Notes: a model not told the origin generated them from the sequence alone. A DNA stretch of 64,000 bases from Paragonimus westermani (GCA_008508345.1 QNGE01003009.1:32469-96468), one strand, 5' to 3'. Shown: positions 58,401 to 63,368, counted from the first letter of the stretch. Numbers and translations are program-made.

Positions 58401-61400
58401 TTTGTGTCATCATTGGATAATGACTCTCCTCCTGATGTACTCATGCGCATGTTTTACGTTGTTACTGTCGTTATGGCTGCAACCTTCACGCGCTGATGTT
58501 GAAACTGAATCTAACATTAATTAATGAGAAAAAAGTGCATGTTCTGTAATTTCTTTTAGCACAGTACAAATTTAGCGTTACACTCCCAATAGGTTTCCGT
58601 AAATCACAAGAGGTGTTTGAGGTAATTGAATGAACTTTCAAACCTCCGTTTGAAGTTACATTATCACTTCAAACTAAATTCAAGTGTGAGCGTTCGACTA
58701 CTTGCGCAAGCAGTTCAGAGGTAAGTGTGTAGCACCAACAACCCAACACGTTCCGAAATTGATTGAATATCCGACAGTTCGAAATGTGAAGTCAAGTAAA
58801 CAATGCATATTGTTTCATCGACCAGATTACGTGTCTACCGCAGATTACCCACTAGGCCTCACAGAGGCACTTGAAAAAATGATACCCCCACCATGTGTAA
58901 CTACCTGGAAGTGGTTATTAGTCGGACACCGTTATGACGACGAAATCTGGGCGAACAGATATCTACAGGATGCTTTCTTTCGTGTAAGCATGCGTATTAT
59001 ATGACCGCTTGATAAACGGAACAATTCTACTATGTATAGAAAGTTACATATGGCATACAGTTACATAGATTAAACGTAACGTAAAAGCAGTCATTGAATC
59101 AATCAATGTGATTAGCTCCATAAAGCAGTTTGACGCCTAAAGATTGCACCTGAGAAATCAGCATCCATATCATCATCGTCACAGTAGCCATGAGCCTGAC
59201 CAGAGGATATTGTGACTCGGGCCGCCGCTCGCCTCAACAGCGACGTGGAATATTCTGGAAGAAAAAATTATTGAAAAACTAAACAAGATCCAACGGGGAG
59301 AATTACAAATGGTGTAAATGCAAATAGACCATTGGTTGCAGTACACTGCTATCACAGAGAGCGTTTCCTACCAGAGATTTAACTGATCATGAGGAATCCA
59401 GACAGGCAGGTGACACCTACCCATTTTGCTCAATGCAACAGTCAAGGTTTTCGCATCTCGAGACCACGTTTTTACGTGACCACCACGTGGTTTCACCTAA
59501 CTGTTGATGGCCTCAGTATATAGTGTTCGGTACGGTAAACGATCAGATGGCATGCGGAGTACGTAACCCAACCAATGCAGGTTGTGCAACGTGAGTAGCT
59601 TACCAATTGAGCGTTCCGCAATACCCATCGGCTAGCGGCCGTATTGCTCAAGCGATCAATCCTCTTGATGTGGGCTAATTGCCGGAATGAACGATGGTCA
59701 AACGTAACATGTGTGTGGATATCTTCGTTGCGAACAGGCCACATTTCCGAAACCTAGAGCAAAACCAAACGTATACGAGCATTATATACTCTTCCTCTTG
59801 GTGATAACCGAACGTCTTTTCGACGCCACAGACGACGCAATCTGGCAAAGACAAGTCGTGCCCTTGCTAGCCTGGCTAATATCTCCAGCAATATTACAAG
59901 CTGGTGAGATAGTGCTACACAAGTATATGGAATTATCCAGATCGCCGAGCGGATTGCTTGCAATGAAGAAAGTAGGAGTGGAAATGCCCCAGTTTTGAGG
60001 TGACACTTTACAATTTAAAGGTGCAAAGCGCATTCCATCCAAACCAACCCGGTCACTCACATTGTCAGCATTGTCTGAATGTCTTTCGCAGGCGAGCTAA
60101 GTAAGGCAGTGTCATCCACATACTCTGTGTCGGTCACTCCAGCCCCAGGAAGAAGCTGAACACCAAGCTCACTGGATTCACCAAGCGCACCTTCTAGAAT
60201 GTCGTTCAAGACAAAACTGAACCAGATGGATAAAATCGGACAGTCTTGAGGAACACCCATAGAAGTGATGAGCGCCCGAGAAAGCTGACCGTGAACTCTC
60301 ATTCTGCTTTCAGAGTGATCACAAAGTAATCTCAACAAATTTATTGATTTCTCTGGGACGCCATTGCGAAAAAGGCAGTTCTAAAGAATGTTACGAGACT
60401 GAATCAAAGACAGTTTTAAGGTGTCAAAAGGACACGACCTTTACGGTCTATACTGGCACCGACGTCCCAGGGTTCATCTCAAAGTGAAAATGTGATCAAC
60501 GCACCTATGGCCGGACTTAAATGGTGCCCGTACTTCACATATCTAACATTCTCTGAGCTAAGTAAGCCGACGTCAAATAAAGCCGGTGGGTAATTTGGAA
60601 GCAACAGACATCAGACTGATGCCTCCGTGATTGTCACATAGATCTCGGGTCGCTGTTCTGGAAATGGAAATTACCCATGATATAACTGAACCATCTTTAG
60701 CACATATGACCTGCTACTCCACGATAAAAAGGCTCGCCTAGTCTCTCTCGACTGCTCAACCAAGTGCTGTTCACCGTCTGTGCAAAAGCTTTCCGTCAGC
60801 CTGCTTTCGAATTCGCGACGGTCGCCATCACATTCGTTAAGTTCTCACACCTGGCTCACACTGGGCAAATTATTCACCAGTCTCTTGATAACCATTCCAT
60901 ACACTCTCATCGTTCGAATGCCAGTTAAGCATCTCGAAATTACAAGTGTCCGACATCTCGGGAATATTAATAAAGCAAAAAAGGACGCGCACAAAAACAT
61001 GATCCGAATCCAGAGGGTCGCTCCAAAAAACACGACAGTCTTTGAGATGCGGTGCCCGAAATATGGAGACCGTGGGACGCATACCAATGTTTCGCCAGTG
61101 TCAGAGCGTTATGCCCAGACAACAGACATGCCTCCCAGATGCTGCTTATCGCCGGAAGAAAGATGAACAAGTCATACATTCCAAACTCCAGCTAGTATAA
61201 TGGTCCCGAAGTGTTTAGTCTGTCTCAAAAGAGCAACGAGAACGCTGAAGAAGGCATCCTTGGTAGCATGTGGACAACCGATCCTTGCAGCATATGTCGG
61301 CATAAGGAACATATAACGCTTTTCGGATTTATGTTGACAGACTAACCTACGTACTGAATCTGACAGAGGATAAGCGACTGCTCACTGGGATCCAATCGAG

Positions 61401-63368
61401 CAAACGGTGCTCTGTTTTGGAACTCGGTGAGATTACCACCCCTGGTTGACCACGGGACTCAGCTCTGACGTGACCATAGACTCTGATAAAGAAGCGTCCG
61501 GATCGACAACTATCTGCAGCTTAGCTCAAGAGAATAACTGTGGCAGAGTCGTAGAATGGCGTCTCGGGCATACAACACACCTTTGAGCTCCATATTTAGG
61601 ACAGTGATTGCTAGAGCAGGTTGCTGACGAACTTGTCGGAGGAAGCGGACTTTAAGTTGGCAAGTGTTTAGCAGTTGTCTTAGCCGCAGATAATAATCAC
61701 AGTCGGAGGGCAAACCAAGAGCCAAAAACCTGGCGATAAGGCCGGAATAGAAATTAAATATCGTAATGGGGAATACTGTCACTTTCAGGAGAATGACAGC
61801 TGGCCTTTCCTGATACCTTGACTTGATGGTCAGACTTATGCATTGCATCGATCCGGATCGCTACATTCACTAGGACTTAGATCCTTTCAAATACAATCTT
61901 GTCAGGTAGGCTAAAATGAAGCAATCAGTTGAAAATCAGTTACACTCATAGGATTACCTGTCGTACTAGTGACCGTGTGGGAATGTTTTGGTGATGGGGA
62001 CACGGTCCTACAGGCATATAGCAAAACTACTTTTGCAATTGTGGCGCTGTTGTTCTTTAGAATCGAGAAGAAAAGGGTTAGAAAATGTGCTCTCAAACAA
62101 ACAGCACTCCGGTAATCCAACGATTGAGCGTGGCCGACCTCGTATTGCTCAGTATGGTCGATGAATATTCGGAACCACGTTTAAGCTTGATATAGCTAAG
62201 AATACACCCAACGTACGCAGCAGTGCTGGGAACTAGACAGTAATGTATTATTCACTACGCCCACAGGCTAGGCAAACCCTCACTGCCGAATGAGTTAGAC
62301 TCTTCGGTCACAGGCTCTGGGTAGGGTCTCCTAAGAAAGCCCTGTATCCTGTTGTCTTGTAGGTCAGACTTCAAAGTCAGACACTCGGGGTCTGGTCCAT
62401 CAAGTCAACCCCCTTCTGCTACATGAACGACTGACAAGTGTCAGCTGAGAAATGGTCCGAGGTTTTACCAATCTGCTCCGGTTTCATTTATAATTGGATT
62501 GCGGTGAGACCTCCTTAGTTTGTTTGACCCTCCATACATGCTTATTTTTACTGGAGATGCCTATTACAGCGGCCTGACTAAACACCCAATACTTGACTCT
62601 TTTCGCATGTTGGCCAGTCAGTGTTCACATGCTGCAGTTGCTCACAGTCTTGGGATGTGTATAGGTTTTTCGGTTTTGGAATTATACACCTAGCGTGTGC
62701 CTATTTCATGCCAAATATAGTTCTCTAATAAGAATGCACACCTCAGTTTTAGCTGGTACGAGAAAACTGAACGATTAGACTTGTCAACACGGCCAGAACG
62801 AGCCACTCAAACAGAACAGTGATCAGTAAATAAACGATTGTAATGAACTAAACAGTTATAAGCCGGTTAGTAGAAAATCCTTTAGACAAGTGTTCACCTT
62901 TCGATGACTTACAAAACCACTAACTACTCTCAACTTTTTCTAAATCAAGATCAATGCTTTAATTTCGGAAGAACAACTGAAAGACACCAACATGTGGTCA
63001 GAATACTGGAGAGGATATGCAGAAATTTTCAGCCGAGAAACAATCATGTTCAACCGGAGAGAGAAAACGGTAAGTTGCCTTAATCAGATTCCTCATTTTT
63101 GTACACTGCTAAGCAGCAGTATTGTGTACTCGCTCAATTAAGTAGACAACTCAGATGAAATCATCCTTACTATATCAACTGCCTCGAGTGATTTTAGGTG
63201 TCGTTGGCAAGCACTTTGCTAGACGTTTTCGAATCAGCTCTCTACCGGATCCATTTTATGCATTCTCATCAACAACAATGGGACCAAAATGAATTCAACC
63301 AGAGCCTCAAACTGTACCTGAGAACGCGTTATTTTTACCAAAGCCGCTACAAAAACCCGCAGCTTTGA
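1179..63368 (+). CDS. Nardilysin-like M16 metallopeptidase, 5'-partial, 22 exons (gene-level span)
   Basis: This gene encodes a zinc metallopeptidase of the pitrilysin/insulysin/nardilysin family (M16), which cleaves short peptides inside a clam-shaped chamber. Coding blocks on the + strand follow the family order from just after the HxxEH motif to the C-terminal domain. Nardilysin-like signs are FMGSEKYPGEN, DRFAQFFIAPLM and EAVNSEFALA. Some blocks are closer to insulysin, such as SNP before LLGDEGEGS and TNFDLLP. The C-terminal RTKEMLSY keeps the Arg and Tyr that contact substrate in insulysin (RTKEQLGY). Joined exons: 1179-1406, 4923-5018, 7945-8075, 8763-8820, 9954-10027, 14178-14267, 15725-15802, 19391-19514, 20047-20328, 29812-29950, 31937-32023, 32671-32711, 34253-34425, 37923-38006, 39663-39744, 43648-43781, 46548-46695, 49555-49623, 51503-51646, 56646-56888, 62950-63069, 63198-63368. 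The sum is 2,796 nt. The start codon and HxxEH lie outside the window. Two one-base frame conflicts leave open whether the copy is intact. Confidence 0.88.
1407..3791. other. Intron 1, left part: nothing recognised
   Basis: AT-rich intronic sequence before the Penelope-like unit. Two adjacent open frames at 3118-3569 are not matched by anything I know and have no splice context. Confidence 0.6.
3792..3960 (+). repeat. Left inverted arm of the Penelope-like unit
   Basis: It reads as the reverse complement of 4668-4836 over its whole length. The clearest mismatches are one base in the ATTAGGGATAG/ATTAGAGATAG stretch and a short cluster near CGTATTATGTC. The ORF's first ATG (3908) lies inside the arm. 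Confidence 0.85.
3908..4681 (+). pseudogene. Penelope-like ORF 3' part with degenerate GIY-YIG endonuclease
   Basis: One frame spans about 257 codons, broken only by a TAG at 4436-4438. The first part carries KRGLIRTLFHRVSRIC and LLANGYPEKF, a typical post-reverse-transcriptase region of Penelope-like proteins. Next comes VVYQFICSCGDVHIDRTDRR then LSQRVAEHV, which matches the GIY-YIG layout. The usual YIG tripeptide is changed (HID) while the downstream Arg and Glu are present. After the TAG the same frame continues to ARHLMIKGH and LAFSEAMLVR. The reverse transcriptase core is missing, so this is a 5'-truncated copy. One ambiguous base (N) is at 3963. Confidence 0.82.
3963..3963. other. Ambiguous base (N)
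   Basis: The only ambiguous base I noticed, inside the Penelope-like ORF just after the left inverted arm. It shows the assembly had low certainty at this hairpin-prone site. Confidence 0.95.
4668..4836 (-). repeat. Right inverted arm of the Penelope-like unit
   Basis: Inverted partner of 3792-3960, starting within the last codons of the element's ORF and ending at CTGATG. The near-identity of the arms points to a recent origin or to hairpin-mediated correction. Confidence 0.85.
4923..5018 (+). CDS. Nardilysin-like exon 2
   Basis: The acceptor is TTTGTAG and the donor G|GTAAGT. Translation gives EFALAFTND, then SLAAPGSPYRKFIFG, which matches the nardilysin stretch EYQLA..FGSLA..GHP..KFFWG. 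Entry phase 1 agrees with exon 1; the split codon is the zinc-binding Glu. It ends in phase 1, so the Gly codon is completed by exon 3. It begins 86 bases after the right arm of the Penelope-like inverted-repeat unit, so that insertion sits close to a functional acceptor. Confidence 0.9.
5949..6090 (+). pseudogene. Possible SAM-domain-like ghost exon
   Basis: The frame reads FEGVGTDIDALYAHV, then a TGA, then DLMSVNDEEFKHLNLRLGAH and ELLKRAG, ending at a GTAAAG donor-like site. The pattern I-D-x-x-L ... D-E-(E/D)-(F/L)-K-x-L-x-(L/I)-x-x-G-A/x-x-x-(L/I)-L fits the helices of a sterile-alpha-motif domain. The in-frame TGA argues for a dead copy. The nardilysin family has no SAM domain, so this is probably unrelated to the host gene. 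Confidence 0.35.
7415..7639 (+). other. Unassigned open frame, 74 codons
   Basis: An open frame reads CLHEIMSSHTGYQVPHTARR, LADELGRRRPDLMNGG and VIMSILVRTDLW before a TAG. Composition is more protein-like than neighbouring frames. An acceptor-like ACAG precedes the similar part (7430). I do not recognise the family. It ends about 300 bases before exon 3 and is in no frame relation to it. Confidence 0.25.
7945..8075 (+). CDS. Nardilysin-like exon 3, contains a one-base frame slip
   Basis: After the acceptor CAGTAG the exon opens GNSQK in the frame required by exon 2. The homologous part (LTGLVSYHPDKLNDPF, then KYCYKNS) is in the next frame. The switch falls around the A run and following GG at 7953-7960, so one base appears to be missing there. 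With one base added, the distance from the opening GN to the conserved Phe equals that in human nardilysin. The donor (G|GTTTCG) is weak but leaves the one-base phase that exon 4 needs. Boundaries are less certain than for the other exons. Confidence 0.62.
8076..8762. other. Intron 3
   Basis: Intronic. A 104-codon minus-strand open frame (8318-8632) resembles nothing known to me and is treated as chance. Confidence 0.6.
8763..8820 (+). CDS. Nardilysin-like exon 4
   Basis: A 58-base exon between acceptor TTTTTAG and donor GTGGGT. It encodes DPLDELESTVREIFEAIPR, matching the family's TLDTLEKWVTEIFSQIPN helix that closes the first domain. It enters with two bases and leaves with AG. The AG joins G of exon 5 to give Arg, so phase is preserved across the intron. 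Confidence 0.9.
8821..9953. other. Intron 4
   Basis: No gene, repeat or structured RNA recognised in this 1.1-kb intron. Confidence 0.6.
9954..10027 (+). CDS. Nardilysin-like exon 5
   Basis: The acceptor is CTATCCAG and the donor G|GTGAGA. The translation TVPAPEYSRFANSFETQEF followed by NKFYK aligns with nardilysin's PRPNFGHLTDPFDTPAFNKLYRV, the linker into the second M16 domain. Phase is 2 on entry and 1 on exit, consistent with exons 4 and 6. Confidence 0.9.
10028..14177. other. Intron 5
   Basis: A 4.1-kb intron. Apart from the 234-bp tandem duplication nothing was recognised. Confidence 0.6.
12501..12968. repeat. Tandem duplication, 2 x 234 bp
   Basis: The unit beginning ACCAGCATCATAGCAACCCG at 12501 is repeated head-to-tail from 12735. 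Only about three substitutions were noticed over 234 bases, and a further five bases of the next unit follow. Such high identity inside an intron indicates a recent duplication. The unit does not look coding and matches no repeat elsewhere in the window that I could see. Confidence 0.9.
14178..14267 (+). CDS. Nardilysin-like exon 6 (two possible in-frame donors)
   Basis: The acceptor is GCTCACAG. The exon encodes KLYLKALDRSTRQALLVTYA then PDWLTSQ, matching KLYRVVPIRKIHALTITWALP of domain 2. The donor chosen, AAG|GTAATC, gives the family's spacing to the next conserved SNP. A second donor with a stronger GTGAGT follows base 14312 in the same phase and would add 15 codons. Exit phase 1 does not match exon 7, which needs a two-base carry-over. 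Confidence 0.88.
14268..15724. other. Intron 6
   Basis: Includes the possible 45-base extension of exon 6 (14268-14312). Open frames at 14303-15484 lack splice or homology support. Confidence 0.6.
15725..15802 (+). CDS. Nardilysin-like exon 7
   Basis: The acceptor is CATCGCAG and the donor GTGAGT. It encodes SNPTTVLADLLGDEGEGSIL then AALRK, matching insulysin [20 protein letters not shown] and nardilysin ISWLVGHEGKGSILSFLRK. This is the strongly conserved inter-domain LxGxExxGS block. The reading frame is unambiguous because the other two frames are closed. Its entry phase is one base off from exon 6. It leaves AT, completed by G of exon 8 to give Met. Confidence 0.92.
16315..16763. mobile_element. 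Foldback/MITE-like element, complete copy
   Basis: About 449 bases whose ends are long inverted arms (16315-16449 and 16630-16763). The element begins TGACCATCACTCACA and ends with its complement TGTGAGTGATGGTCA. The arms share the internal blocks CTTTCGAAAAGAAGCAC and CAGTAGTGCATATCCTTGCC. The middle section is unrelated to the arms and non-coding. The structure suggests a non-autonomous DNA transposon or foldback element. No transposase gene is present in the window. Confidence 0.8.
17981..18107. mobile_element. Foldback/MITE-like element, half copy (one arm)
   Basis: It begins TGACCATCACTCACA and follows the left arm of the 16.3-kb copy through the CTTTCGAAAAGAAGCAC block to CAGTAGTGCATATCC, then abruptly loses similarity. 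Only one arm is present, so it is a truncated or solo end. Confidence 0.78.
19391..19514 (+). CDS. Nardilysin-like exon 8
   Basis: The acceptor is GATTTCAG and the donor CAG|GTGAGT. The translation HWATELYADA followed by SSFCSIFEVHVHLTKLGHEN matches the family's WALALFGG...NSTYSVFSISITLTDEGYEH strand pair in domain 2. Entry phase 2 and exit phase 0 agree with its neighbours. Confidence 0.92.
20047..20328 (+). CDS. Nardilysin-like exon 9 (longest exon)
   Basis: A 94-codon exon from a TCGTTTCAG acceptor to a GAG|GTAAGA donor, phase 0 at both ends. It reads VCGVIFEYIQVIVDS and later YNDPVEALHNCERIAEMMQ, then SARYLIEKIDIE. These align with the family's VFQYLKML, DPVEYVENMCENMQ and the helix before the middle linker. 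The open frame extends upstream into the intron (from 19939), but homology starts at the acceptor. Confidence 0.94.
21113..21175 (-). repeat. Possible tRNA-derived relic
   Basis: On the minus strand GTGGGCTCAAGTCCC resembles a tRNA T-arm (GGG loop CCC) and an internal promoter B box. A GGTAGTGAAGCAGACTACC hairpin lies upstream. The other arms of a cloverleaf were not convincingly found, so this may be an old SINE fragment or chance. Confidence 0.3.
27907..28330 (+). pseudogene. Decayed Penelope-like element copy
   Basis: The segment from CACACTGAGTTCCC to TCACCAGTCG parallels the left end of the 3.8-kb unit (CACTGGGTTCCC ... CATTTCGTTTACTCTCATCAGTCG). Downstream, a broken frame gives ICGYGCTHSL then LTQHMGEHT. 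This corresponds to the GIY-YIG block CSCGDVHIDRTDRRLSQRVAEHV. A further short match follows (LIATDHMI against IARHLMI). Order and orientation agree with the better copy, but there are many stops and indels. Confidence 0.5.
29812..29950 (+). CDS. Nardilysin-like exon 10
   Basis: After a 9.5-kb intron the acceptor TTGACAG opens LYIRLLKLMTHQRACIVHQ, continuing to ESWFNIRYKSE. This matches EALNQLVPQKANLVLLSG...EKWFGTQY at the end of domain 2, where the WFG/WYG tract is typical. The donor G|GTGATC is weak but its phase fits exon 11 exactly. The exon carries no long ATG-initiated frame of its own and was found by phase and homology. Confidence 0.88.
29951..31936. other. Intron 10
   Basis: About 2 kb with no recognised feature. 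Confidence 0.6.
31937..32023 (+). CDS. Nardilysin-like exon 11
   Basis: The acceptor is GCATAACAG and the donor T|GTGAGT. The translation LESWSSSLRSTTGLHLPFKN then VFL matches ENSWAELWNSNFELNPDLHLPAENKYI, the linker where LP..N.(F/Y)I is near-invariant. Phase is 1 on entry and exit. The leading AG completes a Glu codon begun in exon 10. Confidence 0.9.
32671..32711 (+). CDS. Nardilysin-like exon 12 (41-base micro-exon)
   Basis: The acceptor is GAAAACAG and the donor CAG|GTAAGC. It encodes TNFDLLPKEADMQ, matching insulysin PTNFEILPLE. Two leading bases join T from exon 11 to make Ser. An overlapping open frame that runs through the acceptor in another frame is not supported by homology. Confidence 0.88.
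32712..34252. other. Intron 12
   Basis: About 1.5 kb, no feature recognised. The open frame that precedes exon 13 (from 34043) is intronic read-through. Confidence 0.6.
34253..34425 (+). CDS. Nardilysin-like exon 13
   Basis: The acceptor is TATTTTCAG and the donor CAG|GTAAAA. It begins EPRDLNLDADAEDRR, then GHLWFQRSTKFEAPR, matching GCLWYKKDNKFKIPKA at the start of the third domain. Beyond APR similarity is weak. Read as one exon to 34425 it leaves AG and fits exon 14. A 28-base stretch (34350-34377) with GT...AG ends could instead be a tiny intron, giving a different frame for the last 48 bases. Confidence 0.87.
34426..37922. other. Intron 13
   Basis: A 3.5-kb intron with a tRNA-derived SINE (35219-35335). 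I searched it for an extra exon between exons 13 and 14 and found none with adequate homology. Confidence 0.55.
35219..35335 (-). repeat. tRNA-derived SINE or tRNA pseudogene
   Basis: On the minus strand a T-arm CTAGTTCGAATCTAG fits the RNA polymerase III B box. A 5-bp stem with 7-base loop (CAGCG CTTGTCG CGCTG) looks like an anticodon arm, and TAGCTTTGCTGG resembles an A box. The acceptor stem does not pair well, so it is unlikely to be a working tRNA gene. A short ATTACTGT repeat adjoins the 3' side, as SINE tails often do. Confidence 0.6.
37923..38006 (+). CDS. Nardilysin-like exon 14
   Basis: The acceptor is TCCCTACAG and the donor TG|GTGAGT. The translation VILQRLFLY then AIEQELSLVAYEGSIASM matches VVLFDIFVNILTHNLAEPAYEADVAQL in domain 3, including the AYE of the family. 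The acceptor region contains AGAG, so the start could be 37923 or 37925. The former fits the simple reading of exon 13. Confidence 0.88.
38140..38262 (-). repeat. Solo Penelope-like terminal arm, diverged
   Basis: The stretch CTGCATGTTTTATGTTTGCG, then GTAAACGAAAAGTG and ATATGTCTTCCTTCTG, follows the right arm of the 3.8-kb unit with many substitutions. No coding remnant adjoins it, so it is a solitary terminal repeat or an extreme truncation. Strand is given relative to the left arm at 3792. Confidence 0.65.
38819..38848. repeat. CATA-rich microsatellite
   Basis: A short imperfect run of CATA units (ACATACATACACATACATAC). Confidence 0.7.
39663..39744 (+). CDS. Nardilysin-like exon 15 (boundaries uncertain)
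   Basis: The block KFRFCLTASMGYL, followed by TIKA, lines up with insulysin LRFDLAPTKYG and nardilysin LEYKLVAGEHGLIIRV, between exons 14 and 16. The phases required (2 in, 0 out) are met by starting after AAAAG and ending before GTGCAG. Both sites are poor matches to consensus and the acceptor lacks a pyrimidine tract. The coding assignment is more secure than the edges. Confidence 0.6.
39745..43647. other. Intron 15
   Basis: A 3.9-kb intron with no supported feature. Scattered minus-strand open frames (for example 40422-40706) have no recognisable content. Confidence 0.55.
43648..43781 (+). CDS. Nardilysin-like exon 16
   Basis: A strong T-rich tract precedes the acceptor ATGAAAG; the donor is AG|GTAATC. 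The translation STILKQILNKIPIKS, then RKKIVNWLLDPHSLN, matches LLFQLIIDYLAEF...LKKTYFNILIKPETL of domain 3. Phase 0 on entry and 2 on exit fit the neighbouring exons. Confidence 0.9.
43782..46547. other. Intron 16
   Basis: About 2.8 kb, nothing recognised. Confidence 0.6.
46548..46695 (+). CDS. Nardilysin-like exon 17
   Basis: The acceptor is TTACAG and the donor CAG|GTAGGA. It encodes LLEKDSYMVDDMLDALN, then LTAFVYGNITEQ. These correspond to the family's helix before, and strand carrying, the (L/H)GN(V/I)T motif that ends domain 3. The first base T completes AGT (Ser) begun in exon 16. Confidence 0.93.
46696..49554. other. Intron 17
   Basis: Contains a short foldback element (47967-48172). 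A fragment around 48928-48950 (CATCAGTAGTGCACATCTT) resembles part of the same family's arm. Confidence 0.6.
47967..48172. mobile_element. Foldback/MITE-like element, short diverged copy
   Basis: Both arms are present but close together. The left arm has TGACCA...GATTGTAGC and CATAGACTTTCCAG. The right arm ends GATCAATTGTGCGTGATGC. These correspond to the arms of the 16.3-kb copy, with the internal spacer largely lost. Confidence 0.6.
49555..49623 (+). CDS. Nardilysin-like exon 18
   Basis: The acceptor is CACTTACAG and the donor GTGAGT, 23 codons, phase 0 at both ends. The sequence EAISIYDYTVHQLGAIPLPE then RKF matches the linker between domains 3 and 4 (ESMDFLKYVVDKLNFKPLEQE). It lies inside a longer open frame; the splice sites and homology fix the limits. 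Confidence 0.9.
49624..51502. other. Intron 18
   Basis: About 1.9 kb with no recognised feature. Confidence 0.6.
51503..51646 (+). CDS. Nardilysin-like exon 19
   Basis: The acceptor is TTATGTAG and the donor GTGAGT, 48 codons, phase 0 at both ends. It encodes YHIRLFNTNPSDVNMCVTHV, then GRTDLKTGVFCNLIA. This aligns with HHLCKVKALNKGDANSEVTVYYQSG...LMELLV at the start of domain 4. The join to exon 20 (NLIA|YVLNEP) preserves the family spacing exactly. Confidence 0.92.
51647..53980. other. Intron 19, left part, including a possible decayed coding region (52.4-53.2 kb)
   Basis: Two overlapping + frames at 52347-52837 are rich in Cys, His and Arg (HECFCCEPRRRMPQKLFIC). A second frame near 52651-53000 gives MYQFLHVAKAIPYDAALQ and later ITDHQMACGTRFGLAIDIYR, with stops between. 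It looks like broken protein-coding sequence, probably of a mobile element, but I could not name a family. Confidence 0.25.
53990..55190 (-). pseudogene. Penelope-like reverse transcriptase, antisense to the host gene, decayed
   Basis: Read on the minus strand from about 55135 downward. ESLRRTANITVSRIDKC and a VTLEKANCVAKMNALL stretch match the Penelope N-terminal RT region. Then come RANFDRIRPLGTVISRL, a TAA, GLFKMHNNGIPLRPILDMCN and AIWLAELLESV, a strong match to the PLRPI motif. After a gap, PLNPLLSNMFMGNVE leads to SYVDDIICMED with the catalytic YVDD intact, then NIRFTLESE. Near 54050 LLENGHSEQF equals LLANGYPEKF of the 3.8-kb copy. Several stops and a missing stretch before YVDD show it is dead. 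The endonuclease part is lost. Confidence 0.8.
55200..56645. other. Intron 19, right part
   Basis: A 118-codon minus-strand frame (55293-55649) and its upstream sequence are unrecognised. They might belong to a retroelement adjoining the Penelope copy, but no motif settles this. Confidence 0.35.
56646..56888 (+). CDS. Nardilysin-like exon 20 (domain 4 substrate-binding motif)
   Basis: An excellent acceptor (TTTGTTTCAG) and donor (GTAAGT) frame 81 codons in phase 0. It contains NEPAFDYLRTKEMLSYYVAL, the counterpart of EEPCFDFLRTKQTLGYHV. Arg and Tyr of the RTKxxxxY motif are kept, while the usual Gly before Tyr is Ser. QATKF follows, as in nardilysin TQATKY. The open frame continues upstream to 56571 without homology. 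Confidence 0.95.
56889..59300. other. Intron 20, left part
   Basis: No supported feature. A + open frame of 100 codons (58702-59004), ending near a GTAAGC, has no family resemblance and does not fit between exons 20 and 21, which join in phase without it. Confidence 0.5.
59493..59998 (-). pseudogene. LINE thumb and C-terminal region, frameshifted
   Basis: MRFAPLNCKVSPQNWG and NSIYLCSTISPACNIAGDIS are in one frame. RLRRLWRRKDVRLSPRGRVY follows in another, then WPVRNEDIHTHVTFDHRSFR and a short-spaced C-terminal part. The order equals that of intact trematode RTE-like elements. At least one frameshift lies near 59.9 kb. Confidence 0.75.
60057..60338 (-). pseudogene. LINE reverse transcriptase core
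   Basis: An uninterrupted frame carries GVPQDCPILSIWFSFVLNDI (the family's GVxQGCPLSPxLFNFxxD motif, with Gly changed to Asp) and EYVDDTALLSS, the catalytic motif with both Asp present. It is the best-preserved block of the LINE at 59300-61850. Confidence 0.82.
61851..62430 (-). mobile_element. Probable 5' untranslated part of the LINE
   Basis: Sequence upstream (on the minus strand) of the LINE endonuclease. It includes a stretch around 62290-62420 with a GC-richer composition unlike the surrounding intron (GGTCTCCTAAGAAAGCCCTG, GGTCTGGTCC). It is placed as 5' UTR only by position and composition. Confidence 0.35.
62950..63069 (+). CDS. Nardilysin-like exon 21
   Basis: The acceptor is TAAATCAAG and the donor ACG|GTAAGT, 40 codons, phase 0 at both ends. 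The sequence INALISEEQLKDTNMWSEYW then FNRRE aligns with VTALIKLKECEDTHLGEEVDRNW...QQYLFDR. It continues without gap from exon 20 (FRTC|INAL). Confidence 0.9.
63198..63368 (+). CDS. Nardilysin-like exon 22, candidate terminal exon
   Basis: The acceptor ATTTTAG follows a 128-base intron. The frame runs 56 codons from VSLASTLLDVFESALYRI through HFMHSHQQQ to RYKNPQL and a TGA. Similarity to the family is faint here. The expected C-terminal strand (LSVHVVG-like) is not visible, so the protein would be shorter than human nardilysin. No AATAAA was seen close downstream. It could be a true divergent C-terminus or an alternative last exon. Confidence 0.65.
   Translation: MSLASTLLDVFESALYRIHFMHSHQQQWDQNEFNQSLKLYLRTRYFYQSRYKNPQL

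Larger units (their letters stand above)
59300..61850 (-). mobile_element. RTE-like non-LTR retrotransposon (LINE), nearly full coding length, antisense
   Basis: Read on the minus strand, the order is that of an endonuclease/reverse-transcriptase LINE. The endonuclease start is LKVRFLRQVRQQPALAIT (near 61660). LLDWIPVSSRLSSVR follows near 61400, and the endonuclease end DCRVFWSDPLDSDH near 61010. The RT has GVPQDCPILSIWFSFVLNDI and EYVDDTALLSS (60338-60057), then MRFAPLNCKVSPQNWG. The thumb region is RLRRLWRRKDVRLSPRGRVY. The tail has WPVRNEDIHTHVTFDHRSFR. A last match to the element's C-terminus ends near 59330. Frameshifts and stops interrupt it. The layout is typical of trematode RTE-type elements; the clade name is from memory. 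Confidence 0.82.

Noticed and set aside
58702..59004. 100-codon + frame ending near a GTAAGC donor, considered as a further exon
   Set aside because: Exons 20 and 21 join in phase with no homology gap, and the frame resembles no M16 segment or other family I know.
59711..59998. 95-codon + frame
   Set aside because: It is the opposite strand of the LINE thumb region, which explains its openness.
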